Assembly: GCF_964019505.1 (NCBI RefSeq)
Contig: NZ_OZ026449.1
Location: 248,001-312,000, forward strand
Direction: 5' to 3'
DNA: 64,000 nt
Source of the DNA: TIUS-1 sp964019505
GTDB lineage: Bacteria; Bacillota_I; Bacilli_A; Mycoplasmatales; Mycoplasmataceae
A model generated the notes under the pieces. That model was given only the letters and a program-made list of their open reading frames with translations, made no database searches and was not told where the DNA came from. This document shows, piece by piece, positions 20,895-30,268 of this stretch; position 1 is the first letter of the stretch, and every line of letters starts with the position of its first letter. The position numbers were made by a program, and so were the translations under genes.

Positions 20895-20925
20895 AAAAAT
20901 GGAATATTTAGTTATTCCATTTTTT
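20895..20925 (+). terminator. Intrinsic terminator after the small membrane protein
   Basis: AAAAATGGAATA pairs with TATTCCATTTTT, with a 6-nt loop and T-run. Confidence 0.75.
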
Positions 20926-20962
20926 AATTGAATTGGTTGAAAACAAAGATAAACTTAATATT

Positions 20963-21457
20963 ATGAAACAAAGAATATTTACAACAAGAAACATTGCATA
21001 CACTGGGTTGTTGACGGCCGTAATGTACATTATAGGTTTAATCACAATCTTTATAGGAACTGCCACTGGTAGTTCAATAATTCAATTTTCTGATGTTATT
21101 TTATTTTCATTATTTGGGAGCTTAATTAATCCAGTTTTAATTGTTTCTTCAATACTGTCATCTATTTTTTTAGATATGACTTCAGGTATGTTTATCTATA
21201 TCCCAATAACAATACTTATAAAAGCATTAATCTTCACAACTTTACTTTTAGTTTATAAATTAACAAAGGTAAGATACATTGCAATTATCGTTGCATATCT
21301 TTGAGTATTTTTATATGTGTTGTATGCATATTTGCTATTTGACCAAAGTTATGCAATTCGTGAATTGATTATTGATTCAATCCAATATAGTGTGACTGTA
21401 ATCTTTGCATGTATTTTTATAAAAATTTATGATTTCAATAAGTTAAAAATTAAGTAA
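20963..21457 (+). CDS. ECF-type transporter S component-like membrane protein
   Basis: The 164-aa product has about five or six transmembrane segments and an N-terminus of the S-component type: basic residues, then TRNIAYTGLLTAVMYIIGL and QFSDVILFSLFGSLINP, resembling the AxxxA helix and the conserved second segment of vitamin-binding S subunits of energy-coupling-factor importers. Such proteins bind a vitamin or similar micronutrient and use a shared EcfA/EcfT module encoded elsewhere. The start is uncertain: ATG at 20963 lacks a clear Shine-Dalgarno, and a TTG at 20933 would add ten residues. One TGA is read as Trp. No riboswitch that would reveal the substrate is visible upstream. Confidence 0.6.
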
Positions 21458-21460
21458 TCA

Positions 21461-21490
21461 CTTTAAGGCGGTGACGCATAAGCCAAGAAC
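21461..21490 (+). other. GC-rich hairpin in the leader of the kinase gene
   Basis: Within otherwise AT-rich intergenic DNA, GGCGGTGACGC (21467-21477) can form a GCG/CGC stem closed by GTGA, a GNRA-type tetraloop, with GGC and GCC (21482-21484) able to form an outer helix. It lies about 55 nt before the kinase ATG. I do not recognise it as a known riboswitch. Confidence 0.35.
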
Positions 21491-21540
21491 TATACAAAAG
21501 AGTCTAATTATTATATAATTAATGTAATGAGGTTTCTACG

Positions 21541-22629
21541 ATGGCTACAAAAAATTCACCTAAAAATCAAGATGATTTTGATATAAAAGCAGGTGATGTT
21601 TTTGATGATAGATACCAAATTATTAAAAAAATCGGTTCAGGAGGATTTGGTTCTGTATACGAGGCTTTTGATAAAATAAACAAACAAAGTTTAGCTATGA
21701 AGTTTGTAAAAATGAATCCAGCTCAAGGAGAACTTTCATTAGAAAGATTTCTTGTTGAAAAAGAGTCATTTGCCAGTTTATCAATTAACCCATATGTTAT
21801 AAAGTTATATGATGTTTTTGAAGATGAAAAAACATGATGTATTGTAACTGAATTAGTGAGCGGGGGTTCTCTTTCTGAATTTAATAAAAGATTCTTTTAC
21901 ATGAATGAATCTGAAATTAAATTATTTTATACTCGTGTTTGTTCTGCATTATCTGATGCACACAAACTAAACATAATTCACCGAGATATAAAAGAAGGAA
22001 ATATAATGTTGACTAAATTTGGTTCTCCAAAATTAGGTGACTTTGGAATTTCATTTACAGATAAAAGTACTGATCTTGCAAAAGAGTCTAAAGTTGGTAC
22101 ACCAACACATTTGGACCCACAATACTTTAGATGAAATAAAATTTCATCACAAGGTGACATTTATCAACTAGGCGTATGCCTTTACACTTCAGCGGTAGGA
22201 GAACCACCTTTTTGAATGCACGATTCAAAACAGATGGCAAAAAAAAGCAAATGATATAGATTTAACCAATGTAAGGTAAATCCAATCAGACCATCACTTA
22301 TTAATCCAAATATTTCAATTGAATTAGAGAACATAATTCTAAAATCATTAGAAAAAAATTTGTCAAAGAGATATAAAACAATGGATGAAATCAAAAGAGA
22401 TCTTGAATCTCTAGGTACTAATCCAAATGCAAAACCAATCAAGTTATCTCATAGATGAGATAAATCTGAATTTGATGACCAAGTAAAAATTTGAAAAAAA
22501 GAAAGGAACATTATAGAAGTCGGAGTTGTAGATATCAATAGTATGAAGCCAGTATTCATTTACTCAATCTTAGCTATTTTTATGTCAATACTATTGGCTT
22601 TTATGATTATGGTAATAATCAATGTATAG
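21541..22629 (+). CDS. Ser/Thr protein kinase (PrkC-like, without PASTA domains)
   Basis: The 362-aa product is a Hanks-type kinase. It has the glycine loop GSGGFGSVYEAFD (about residues 31-43), the ATP-binding Lys in AMKFV, the catalytic HRDIKEGNIM, the metal-binding DFG and the activation segment ending VGTPTHLDPQYFR. A single transmembrane helix is found at the very C-terminus (about 335-360). Firmicutes PrkC has extracellular PASTA repeats after the helix; here the protein stops there, as expected of a wall-less cell. It is partnered by the PP2C phosphatase upstream. Its last 8 nt overlap rsgA, so the two are coupled. Confidence 0.92.
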
Positions 22630-23473
22630 AGTAATCAATACAACAGGAAGATCGTGTCTTGTTTATAAAGAAGGTAAACTGCTACAAGCAGGATTGCAAG
22701 GAAAATTATTATTTAATAAACAAACAGTAGTTGCTGGAGATTTTGTAAAAGTTCATCAAGAAGGTGAAATCACTTTAATAAGTGAAGTAATGCCGAGAAA
22801 AAATGAACTATACAGACCAAGAGTTGCAAATGTAGATAATGTAGTTATTGTTACTTCGCTTACAATTACGGACAAAGATTTATTTACTTTAAATAAATAT
22901 ATTGCACTTGTGGAAGTTATGGGATTAAATGTAATTCTTCTATTTACAAAAAAAGATATTGTAGGTGAAGATGCTGGAATTTCTTTATTTGTAAATGAAT
23001 ATAAAAATCAAGGTTATAAAACCTTCCAAATATCAAACATGCATGATTCAAAAGAATTCAGCGAATTCTTAAAAGAAATATCAAAAGGTCTAAATGTATT
23101 TACGGGTATGACTGGTGCTGGTAAATCAAGAACATTAAATAATATATTACAAAACGAAGTTCAACGTGTTCAAAATGTTAGTGAATACACTAACAAAGGT
23201 AGACATACAACAACTTCTTCAAAGCTATATAACTTTGAAGAAGGGTTCATATGTGACACACCAGGGTTTTCTTCATTTGATATCCAAGGTGTTACACAAC
23301 AACAGTTGGCACATAGTTATAAATTTTTTCAAAACCATATCACCGATTGTAAATTCAACGACTGTCTACATACACAAGAGACACAAGGGTGTTATGTTGT
23401 TGAAGCTGTTAAGAGAAATGAATTTCCAATGTTCATTTATGAAGACTATATTAAATTTTTAAAAGAGGTATAA
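22622..23473 (+). CDS. rsgA: Ribosome small subunit GTPase RsgA
   Basis: The 283-aa protein has an N-terminal OB fold, a circularly permuted GTPase (G4 FTKKD near residue 105, then the P-loop GMTGAGKS near residue 163 and DTPGF after it) and a C-terminal zinc knuckle built from C...CLH...C (about 246-261). RsgA checks 30S subunit maturation. The ATG lies within the last codons of the kinase gene and is in the +1 register to it. It contains no TGA codons. Confidence 0.95.
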   Translation: MYRVINTTGRSCLVYKEGKLLQAGLQGKLLFNKQTVVAGDFVKVHQEGEITLISEVMPRKNELYRPRVANVDNVVIVTSLTITDKDLFTLNKYIALVEVMGLNVILLFTKKDIVGEDAGISLFVNEYKNQGYKTFQISNMHDSKEFSEFLKEISKGLNVFTGMTGAGKSRTLNNILQNEVQRVQNVSEYTNKGRHTTTSSKLYNFEEGFICDTPGFSSFDIQGVTQQQLAHSYKFFQNHITDCKFNDCLHTQETQGCYVVEAVKRNEFPMFIYEDYIKFLKEV

Positions 23474-23474
23474 G

Positions 23475-24137
23475 ATGGCAATAATTGCACCAAGTATTTT
23501 AAATTCAAACTTTCTTAACTTACGTGAAGAATTATGAAAATTTAAAAAAGCAGGAATTGAATGAATTCACTATGATGTAATGGATTTTCATTTTGTCAAG
23601 AACTTAACTTTTGGACCAAAAGTATTACAAGACATAAATGCAGAATTCAATTTTAAAATTGATGCGCACATGATGGTAGAAATAATAGGGGATTACAAAG
23701 AGTATTTAGCACCCTTTATAAAAGTTGGTGTTGACCAACTTACATTCCACCTTGAAGCATTCAAGAAAAAAGATGATCTAATTGAATTGTTACGTTATGT
23801 AAAACAATCAAATATCAGATCATCAATTGCTATTAACCCACCAACAAGTGTAAAAGAACTATCTGATGATTTATTAATGTATTCTGACAACATTTTAATA
23901 ATGAGTGTTAACCCGGGTTTTGGTGGCCAATCATTTATTGAAGGGGTACTTGAAAAAGTTAAATTTTTAGTTGCAAAAAGAAGTGACAAGAGTTTAAATT
24001 ATTCAATTCAAATTGATGGTGGGATCGATGATAAAACATTCCCACTAGCAAGAGAAGCTGGAGTTGAATATTTTGTATCTGGAAGTTATCTTGCAAATAG
24101 ACATGACTTAATAGAAAGAATTAGAAAATTAAAATAA
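23475..24137 (+). CDS. rpe: Ribulose-phosphate 3-epimerase
   Basis: The 220-aa TIM-barrel protein starts IIAPSILNSNF and has the metal-binding HYDVMD and DAHMMV motifs and MSVNPGFGGQSF before the C-terminal QIDGGID. It interconverts ribulose-5-phosphate and xylulose-5-phosphate in the non-oxidative pentose phosphate pathway. It starts one base after the rsgA stop, with AGAGG inside rsgA. The kinase-rsgA-rpe order is a known Firmicutes/Mollicutes cluster. Confidence 0.95.
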
Positions 24138-24138
24138 T

Positions 24139-24164
24139 AAAAAATCACCCTTAAGGTGATTTTT
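24139..24164 (+). terminator. Intrinsic terminator of the kinase-rsgA-rpe operon
   Basis: AAAATCACC (24141-24149) pairs with GGTGATTTT (24155-24163), followed by T. Confidence 0.8.
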
Positions 24165-24174
24165 GTATTTCATC

Positions 24175-24259
24175 TGGTGCTCCCTGTCGGAATCGAACCG
24201 ACACGAGTTTCCTCGTCAGATTTTGAATCTGATGCGTCTACCTATTCCGCCAAAGGAGC
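24175..24259 (-). tRNA. tRNA-Leu (anticodon CAA)
   Basis: On the minus strand the 85-nt sequence folds as a class II tRNA. The acceptor GCTCCTT pairs with AGGGAGC, the anticodon stem TCAGA/TCTGA closes the loop TTCAAAA (anticodon CAA), there is a long variable arm (CGAGGAAACTCG) and a T-loop with GGTTCGATTCC. The CCA end is encoded. The long variable arm and CAA anticodon identify tRNA-Leu reading UUG. Confidence 0.95.
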
Positions 24260-24270
24260 ATTTCTCATGT

Positions 24271-24298
24271 TTCACTTTTATTATAAACACTATATAAT
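24271..24298 (+). promoter_or_regulatory. Promoter of the P-type ATPase, predicting leaderless mRNA
   Basis: TTCACT (24271-24276), 16-nt spacer, perfect TATAAT (24293-24298), then 7 nt to the ATG at 24306. No Shine-Dalgarno is possible in this space, so the transcript probably starts at or next to the A of ATG. Confidence 0.6.
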
Positions 24299-24305
24299 TA
24301 TATAT

Positions 24306-26996
24306 ATGAAAATAAAAAATAAAGTAGCATCAACAGATTTAAACTACAAAAAAGAAGAATACCTATTTGAGGTTTCGAAAACAAATAATATAGAAGAAGT
24401 TATCCAAGCCCCAATTGGATTAGATTCATTTGAGCGTGGAGAACTCAGTGATAAAAATGGGAGAAACAAAATAAATACTAAACCATTTAAGCATGTGATC
24501 GTATTAATCAAATGTTTAATTACACCATTTGCATTATTGCTGTGAGCCGTATCTTTAACAGAATTAATACTATTTGCAACAATTGAAAGAGAACACCCGG
24601 TAGTTTTAATATCTGGTTTAGTTGTTCTTGGTATGGTGTTCCTTGCAGGATTAACAGAATACTTTGCAAAATTTGATGCTCACAAACGTGAGATTAAACA
24701 AAGAACTATAATTGAAAATAAATATCTTATCTTAGAAGGTAGAGTCGGAGATTTAACAAATTTAGATTTTACTGAATTAAAAGAAAGATCTGAAATGATA
24801 AAGCAACACAAATTGACAATTGGTGATGTTGTTCTATTAACTGAAGGTGAAGTTATACCTGCAGATTGTAGAATATTGTGATCAGAGCATTTACGTGTTG
24901 ACGAATCACTTATTAATGGTGTACAAAAACTTTCAAGAAAAACTTCACAATTTAGTAGTGAAGTTGAAAAGATAACAAGTTTAGAAAATATCTTATTTGC
25001 TCAAACCGTTATTCAACGTGGTTCTGCAATTGCGGTTATCGTAAATGTTGGAAGTGATAACTATGTAAAACACTTAGTTGATAAAACAAGTGACCACCAT
25101 GATCATTCTGCCGCTCAAAAAGGTGTACATACAATAATCAATATTATTATTATTCTAGTGCTATCTGTTTTACCAATCTTTATTTTATTAAGTGTATTTA
25201 TAAGTGGATGAGAACCAATTGATGCAATTATATTTTCATTTACAATTGCTGTAGTTTTAATCCCAGAAGCACTACCATCAGTTATTGCATCTAACTTAAA
25301 AGAAGGTAATAAAAAATTAGTAGATGAATCTATTATTGTAAAAGACCCAGAAACAATTCAAACAATGGGAACTATTGATATTCTTGGAACTGATAAAACA
25401 GGGACGATTACATCAGATGATTTAAAAATTATTAGAGTAGTTGATTTTAACAAAAAAGAAAATGATGATTTGAATATGTATCTTCACTTGTCTGCAAGTC
25501 ATCAAAGAAATACTAACAATCCAATTGATAAAGCAATTATTAAAATGTTTTCTCACTTAACAAAAGAAGAAGATCAAGAAGGATTTGCACTTGAAGAAAC
25601 AATTGAGTTCTCAGCAGAATCTAGATTTTCTGGAGCCGTACTTACACATGGTAAAGAAGAAATTAAATTAATCAAAGGTTCACCTTATACAATTCTTTCA
25701 TCTTTAAAATATGTAAAAAATAAAAATAAGATAGAAAAAATAACAGACACACACACTAAAATAATTAGAGCATTCTTAAATGATAGTGAAAACTTAAAAT
25801 ATACAGTATTGTTAGTGGCGTCTGTCGAAACAAAAGATCACGCCATAGATGACAATGATTATGTATTTGAAGGATACGTTATCATTGAAAATGAATTACG
25901 TGGAAGTATGCAAAAAGTTATTAAAACTTTTATCGATCATGAAATTGATATTAAAGTTTTAACAAGTGATTCAAGACATGTGACAACTCACGTAGCTGCA
26001 CAAATGGGTCTTGAATCATTAAACATATTAGACGCACGTGACTTCAATGTTGAAGAGTCACATGAAGCATATAACATATATGTAAAAATGACTCCTCAAC
26101 AAAAAGCGGCTGTAATAACTGAATTAAGTCATCATCATAATGTTGCATACATTGGTGATGGAATAGGTGACGCAGCAGCCTTAAAACAAGCAACAGTAGG
26201 TATCGCTGTTAACAACAGTACATCCCTTGCTAAGAAAAACTCTGACGTGATTATGTTAGAAAATGATTTACAAGTTTTAGAGAATGCCTTCATGATTGGT
26301 AGAAAGACATTCCACAATGCATACAAGTTTGTAAAAGTAACTTTAGCTGCAAACATTGGATTGTTATTCACAATCTTATTGGGTTCAATTATCTTTAACT
26401 TTAAAATTGTTTCTTCATTACAACTGTTATTCCAAAACTTATTATTTGTTGGATCAAACTTAGCATTCGTATGGGATAAAGTTGATGACAATGTTGTTAA
26501 AAAACCACAACGATGATCAACTAAATCGGCATTGATATTCATGTTTGTAACGGGTCTAGTAGTTATGATTGTAAGTTTTATTAACTTTGCAATTATGCTG
26601 TACGGATTTGATATGAATACAGAAATTCAAAAAGAAGTAGTGGCGCTAGCAGCAGACTCACATGCGGCCACTCCAACAATTGGGCAATTCCAAACTGGTT
26701 TCTTCTTCGAGATGATATTTACTCACTTAGTATTAATGTATGTTTATAGAACATCAAAAGTATCAATCTTTAAATCAACACCATCAACTAAATTTGTATT
26801 GACACTTGCAATAACAGCAGTTGCTGCATTTATTGTGGCAATTATATTTAGTGCAATTGATTTTGAGTTTACTTTAATGCAAGGTAAAAATATGTGGTGA
26901 TACGCAGTACTTGTTGGATTAATTTTCCTTGGATGATTATTAGCTGAAGGTATGAAGTTTGCATATATTAAAATATCTAAAACATGATTATGATAA
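24306..26996 (+). CDS. P-type cation ATPase-like protein lacking the TGE motif
   Basis: The 896-aa protein has P-type ATPase architecture. Two helices are followed by the actuator domain with EVIPADCRIL, the transport helix with IPEALPS, the phosphorylation motif DKTGT (Asp363), the KGSPY nucleotide-binding motif, TSDSRH in place of TGD, and GDGIGD (617-622) in place of GDGxND. The segment from SNLKEG to DKTGT resembles P3B Mg2+ ATPases (MgtA). In the actuator domain the normally invariant TGE is replaced: DESLINGVQ, with N204-G205-V206. The TGE glutamate drives dephosphorylation, so transport is probably abolished or altered. The frame is full length and TGA is read as Trp several times, so it is not simply decaying. 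Substrate call is tentative. Confidence 0.8.
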
Positions 26997-27017
26997 AAAG
27001 AGCATTAGCTCTTTTTT
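26995..27017 (+). terminator. Intrinsic terminator after P-type ATPase
   Basis: AAAAGAGC / GCTCTTTT with ATTA loop and T-run, starting within the stop codon. Confidence 0.8.
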
Positions 27018-27060
27018 ATTTTGTTTGATTCATAGTGGACACGATATTAATAAGACAAAT

Positions 27061-27090
27061 AAAAACAATCCATTGAAGGATTGTTTTTTT
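27061..27090. terminator. Intrinsic terminator of rpmB (works on both strands)
   Basis: ACAATCC (27065-27071) pairs with GGATTGT (27078-27084), flanked by A- and T-runs. It is just after the rpmB stop on the minus strand. Confidence 0.75.
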
Positions 27091-27094
27091 ATAA

Positions 27095-27292
27095 TTAAAC
27101 TAATTGGTTTCTTTTTTTAAGAGTCTTAAGAGTTTTAGCTGAAACTTTAATAGTCATAACACGACCAGTTTCATCTACAACTTTAATCTTTTGTAAGTTT
27201 AAGTTTCATTTTCTTTTTGTAGCATTTAATGCATGTGAACGGTTGTTACCACTCATTGCACTTTTACCAGTTAAATCATCTCTTCTAGCCAT
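27095..27292 (-). CDS. rpmB: 50S ribosomal protein L28
   Basis: The 65-aa basic protein starts MARRDDLTGKSAMSGNNRSHA and has the L28 core KRKWNLNLQKI, with a Trp encoded by TGA. L28 normally begins MAR/K + C..TGK and has the NNVSHA segment, matched here as NNRSHA; the Cys of the usual C+ form is replaced, as in zinc-independent versions. It is a component of the large ribosomal subunit. It stands alone between two minus/plus neighbours with its own terminator. Confidence 0.93.
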
Positions 27293-27351
27293 GTTAATCT
27301 CCATTAAAATAATAATACATTATTTATTTATAAAATGCACAAAAAAATAAA

Positions 27352-27834
27352 TTACATTATTGATTTACTTAGTTCATTTAATATTGTTGATTTGTATCCG
27401 AAATTAACACAATCAACATAAGTGGCTCCGACACAAACGTCAAGTGCTAAACCACAAACTTCTATTTCTGTTACTTGGTTAGTCTTTAATCATTGATCTA
27501 AACCCGAATCTACTTTGTTACCGATATAGAAAGCAGAATAACTATCGTAATCTACTTTAGTTCCTTTTTTAATTATTAAATCTGCAAACTTTTCATCAAC
27601 CATAAATTTGACACCTTGTGTATCTTGAACGCAATGTGCTGGTCAAAATTTAAATGAAATGTGTTTTTCTGGGTGGAAGTCACCACTGAATACTACAAAG
27701 TCATTGTTGGCTTTGTATTCTTTTATTTTACTAATAATTCCTTCTCTAATAGTTTCGCCATCCTTTACATAAAGCGCACCGCGGGGGTGTGCAAAATCGT
27801 ATTGATAATCTACAACAATTAAGCATTTAGACAT
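27352..27834 (-). CDS. pncA: Nicotinamidase / isochorismatase-family hydrolase
   Basis: The 160-aa protein fits nicotinamidase, which converts nicotinamide to nicotinate for NAD salvage. The catalytic Asp is in VVDYQYDF (Asp9), metal-binding residues are in SGDFHPEKH (D-x-H-x3-H), the Lys in IKKGTK and the catalytic Cys in VCGLALDVCV. All three members of the Asp-Lys-Cys triad are present. It is shorter than E. coli PncA (about 213 aa) but complete at both ends. ATG at 27834 follows AGAGAGG on the minus strand. One TGA is Trp (FKFWPAHC), where the family has a conserved Trp. Confidence 0.88.
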
Positions 27835-27892
27835 ATATAACCTCTCTAATATATGTATATATTAATGTATTTTTTATATATGTGGGAAACGG

Positions 27893-27920
27893 TTGATTTT
27901 TTTTTTTTTTTGTTAATAAT
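27893..27920 (+). promoter_or_regulatory. Lipoprotein promoter with T15 spacer
   Basis: TTGATT (27893-27898), then a run of T reaching 27911 (15 T from 27897), then AATAAT (27915-27920) as -10. The spacer is 16 nt and ATG follows the -10 after exactly 7 nt, so the mRNA should be leaderless. A homopolymer in the spacer can change length by slippage and switch the promoter. Confidence 0.6.
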
Positions 27921-27927
27921 CAATATT

Positions 27928-30261
27928 ATGAAAAAATTATTATTATCTCTAACTGCAATAGTTTTAACAGCTTCGTCAGCCGCAACTGTAGTTAGTTGTA
28001 ATTATATCGATACAGTTGAAGTAAGTGTTAAAAATAAAATAAACGAAGTTGTTAAGTCAACTTCTCATTTTTTTAAACCAGCGATACTGGCTAATTTAAA
28101 TAATTTTTATAGAGAAGATGTTGAAACAGCAATGAACTCAATGAAAATTAGTAGTGTTGAGAGTAATAACAACGATACAATATCTGTCAAAAAACAATTG
28201 AATATGTTTTTTGACCAAAACCACCTGGATGAGTTTTCAAAAATTAATTTTGACCAAAACACGGATGAGAACTATGTTGGTGAAAAAAGTGAAAAATCAT
28301 TAGGGGATACAATCAAATTTATTAGTGGGGTATTTGATACTGTCTATGGAATCATTGGTGAAGGATTTTCACCAAGGTTAATTCAAAACGCACTAGAATT
28401 TATTGAAATTACTGCAAATACACAAGGAACGTTAGAACAATTAAATAATGTGTTATCTGCTGTAACAAAGTATAACCCAGTTAGAACTCTGATTGATGAT
28501 TTGCAAAATAAAGAAATTACTTTTAGTGAATTAAAGCTATATACACAAATTAATTTTGTATTCTTGTTAGATTCTTTAATGGGTGGTAACCCAAAAGAAC
28601 AATCACTTGAGGAATTAATGAAATGAAATAAGGGTGGTGGTTTCCCACCTAAACCAGCGGCTTATGCAAATTTCAAAAAATATGCAACAAGTGTATTTTC
28701 AAAAATTATTGATGCAAAGTTTTCTTTCAACAATGGTTCTATAAAATATATTATTCAAATGATTTATGGGATTGGTTGAACAATTCAATCATTTGACAAG
28801 TACGTGCTTGATATTGAAGATGTAGTGGATGACAATCACTTATTCTCAATAACGCAAACAAACATGGAAGTATTTAATGAAGTAAATTCTAAATTTGTGG
28901 ATACTAACAAATTGAGTTTGGGAATAAGTTCCACCTTGAGTATATTTATTGAAATTTTCAATAATAACGAAAATGATAAGAATTCATATGATGTCTCAAG
29001 AATTTTAAAGATATTATTCCAAGTTGATAATGACACTAATTTGGATAAGTTGGACGTGGAGAACACTTATATAGAAAAGATGAATCTTTCATTGATGATC
29101 CTGCCTCCGGGTGTACAAGCTTCAGGTCAGTGAGGTAAATTCAATAATAAATTTGCAAATGAACAAGGTTTGTTTGTTCCGATACTTAATTTACTTTTAG
29201 ATTCAATAGCACAAAAAGTTTTCAAGTCATTAGAAATACCACTTGTGACTTTAGATGGGTCAGTTTCATATTCTCTGAGTAATTTAATATCTTCGGCACT
29301 AGCTAATAACAATATTGGGAAATTCTTTACAGACTTCTCACTAAACCCGGGTTGAATTGTTTCAATCTTAAATGAAAATGGACTTGGTGAATATATTGAC
29401 CCAGTATTGGAAATCTTTGCGAAGGTTGGTGAAATTGGAATTTTAGATAATCCAATTACTCAATTAATACACGGTAACTTACTTGGCCAAATTATAAATT
29501 TAGTAACAGGTAACAAGTCAGGGATTGATAATATTTCAGATTTAATGAATATTGAATTGTTCAATTTTGTAAAAGTTGGAGAGATATTATCGAGGTTATT
29601 TTCCGTTCTAGGTGGCGCACCAGATTTAGCATTCAAATTGCAATCTGCAATTGAATTAGTCATAACAAAAAATACAGTAAGTGAGTATGAGTTCAGGGAT
29701 GCCCTTGGTATTAAACAACCAGTTGGCGCATTCGGTGTTGGTGATAATCCAACAGACTTAATTATTGGTGCTAGGATGATTGCTTCGGGTTATAGAGGTG
29801 TAAGAGCTACACATATAACAAACCCCGAAGAAGATTCAATGACAGCAAGAGAGTTTGCATTTAAAATGTTAGGAATTACAAACGATGGTTCGTCATTTAT
29901 AGATGGCGGATTATTGGGCTCAATTTCAAAAATGTGGGACGGAGATAGTGGAGACACAATTACAACTTTGATGTCAACAATTAAAAAATTACTTGGACTT
30001 TTATCGGAAGCAATACCGAGCTCGACAGATGGAAATAAATATAAGGACTATTTAGATCCATCAAATTTTAGTCAAGATATCATATCGTACAATAACTTTA
30101 TTGACTCTAGATTAGATTCTGAAATTACATATCAAATTACATATCGCAATCAAAGCGATAATACACATACAAAATATGAAGTTGAGCTTGTTCTTCCAAA
30201 AAGAAATAGTTCTTTTGAGGAAGTTGAATACAAAATAATTAACTTTAGAAAAATAGGATAA
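27928..30261 (+). CDS. Large surface lipoprotein (777 aa)
   Basis: An N-terminal signal of the lipoprotein type (MKKLLLSLTAIVLTASSA, then TVVSC with Cys about residue 24) predicts export and lipid anchoring on the outer face of the membrane. The remainder is a long, mostly helical extracellular region with no domain I recognise; two stretches (around 140-230 and 480-570) look related in style, rich in LxxLI and GxF elements. It is 7 nt from the giant permease gene and probably forms an operon with it. There is no ribosome binding site; the promoter is placed for leaderless translation and contains a T15 tract. TGA is used as Trp but TGG also occurs. Confidence 0.75.
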
Positions 30262-30268
30262 ATAAAAC

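Noticed and set aside
20933..20962. TTG start adding ten residues to the S-component-like protein
   Set aside because: No ribosome binding site before it and it begins only 8 nt after the preceding terminator; ATG 20963 preferred, though not certain.
20870..20962. Vitamin or purine riboswitch before the S-component-like gene
   Set aside because: The 93-nt gap contains only a terminator and AT-rich DNA with no conserved aptamer elements.
24156..24305. Frame extending the P-type ATPase upstream through the tRNA-Leu
   Set aside because: It runs antisense through a perfect tRNA gene and has no start signal; ATG 24306 with the promoter next to it is the better start.
24306..26996. P-type ATPase as an ordinary active Mg2+ pump
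   Set aside because: General similarity to MgtA is good, but TGE and the ND of GDGxND are missing, so transport function cannot be asserted.
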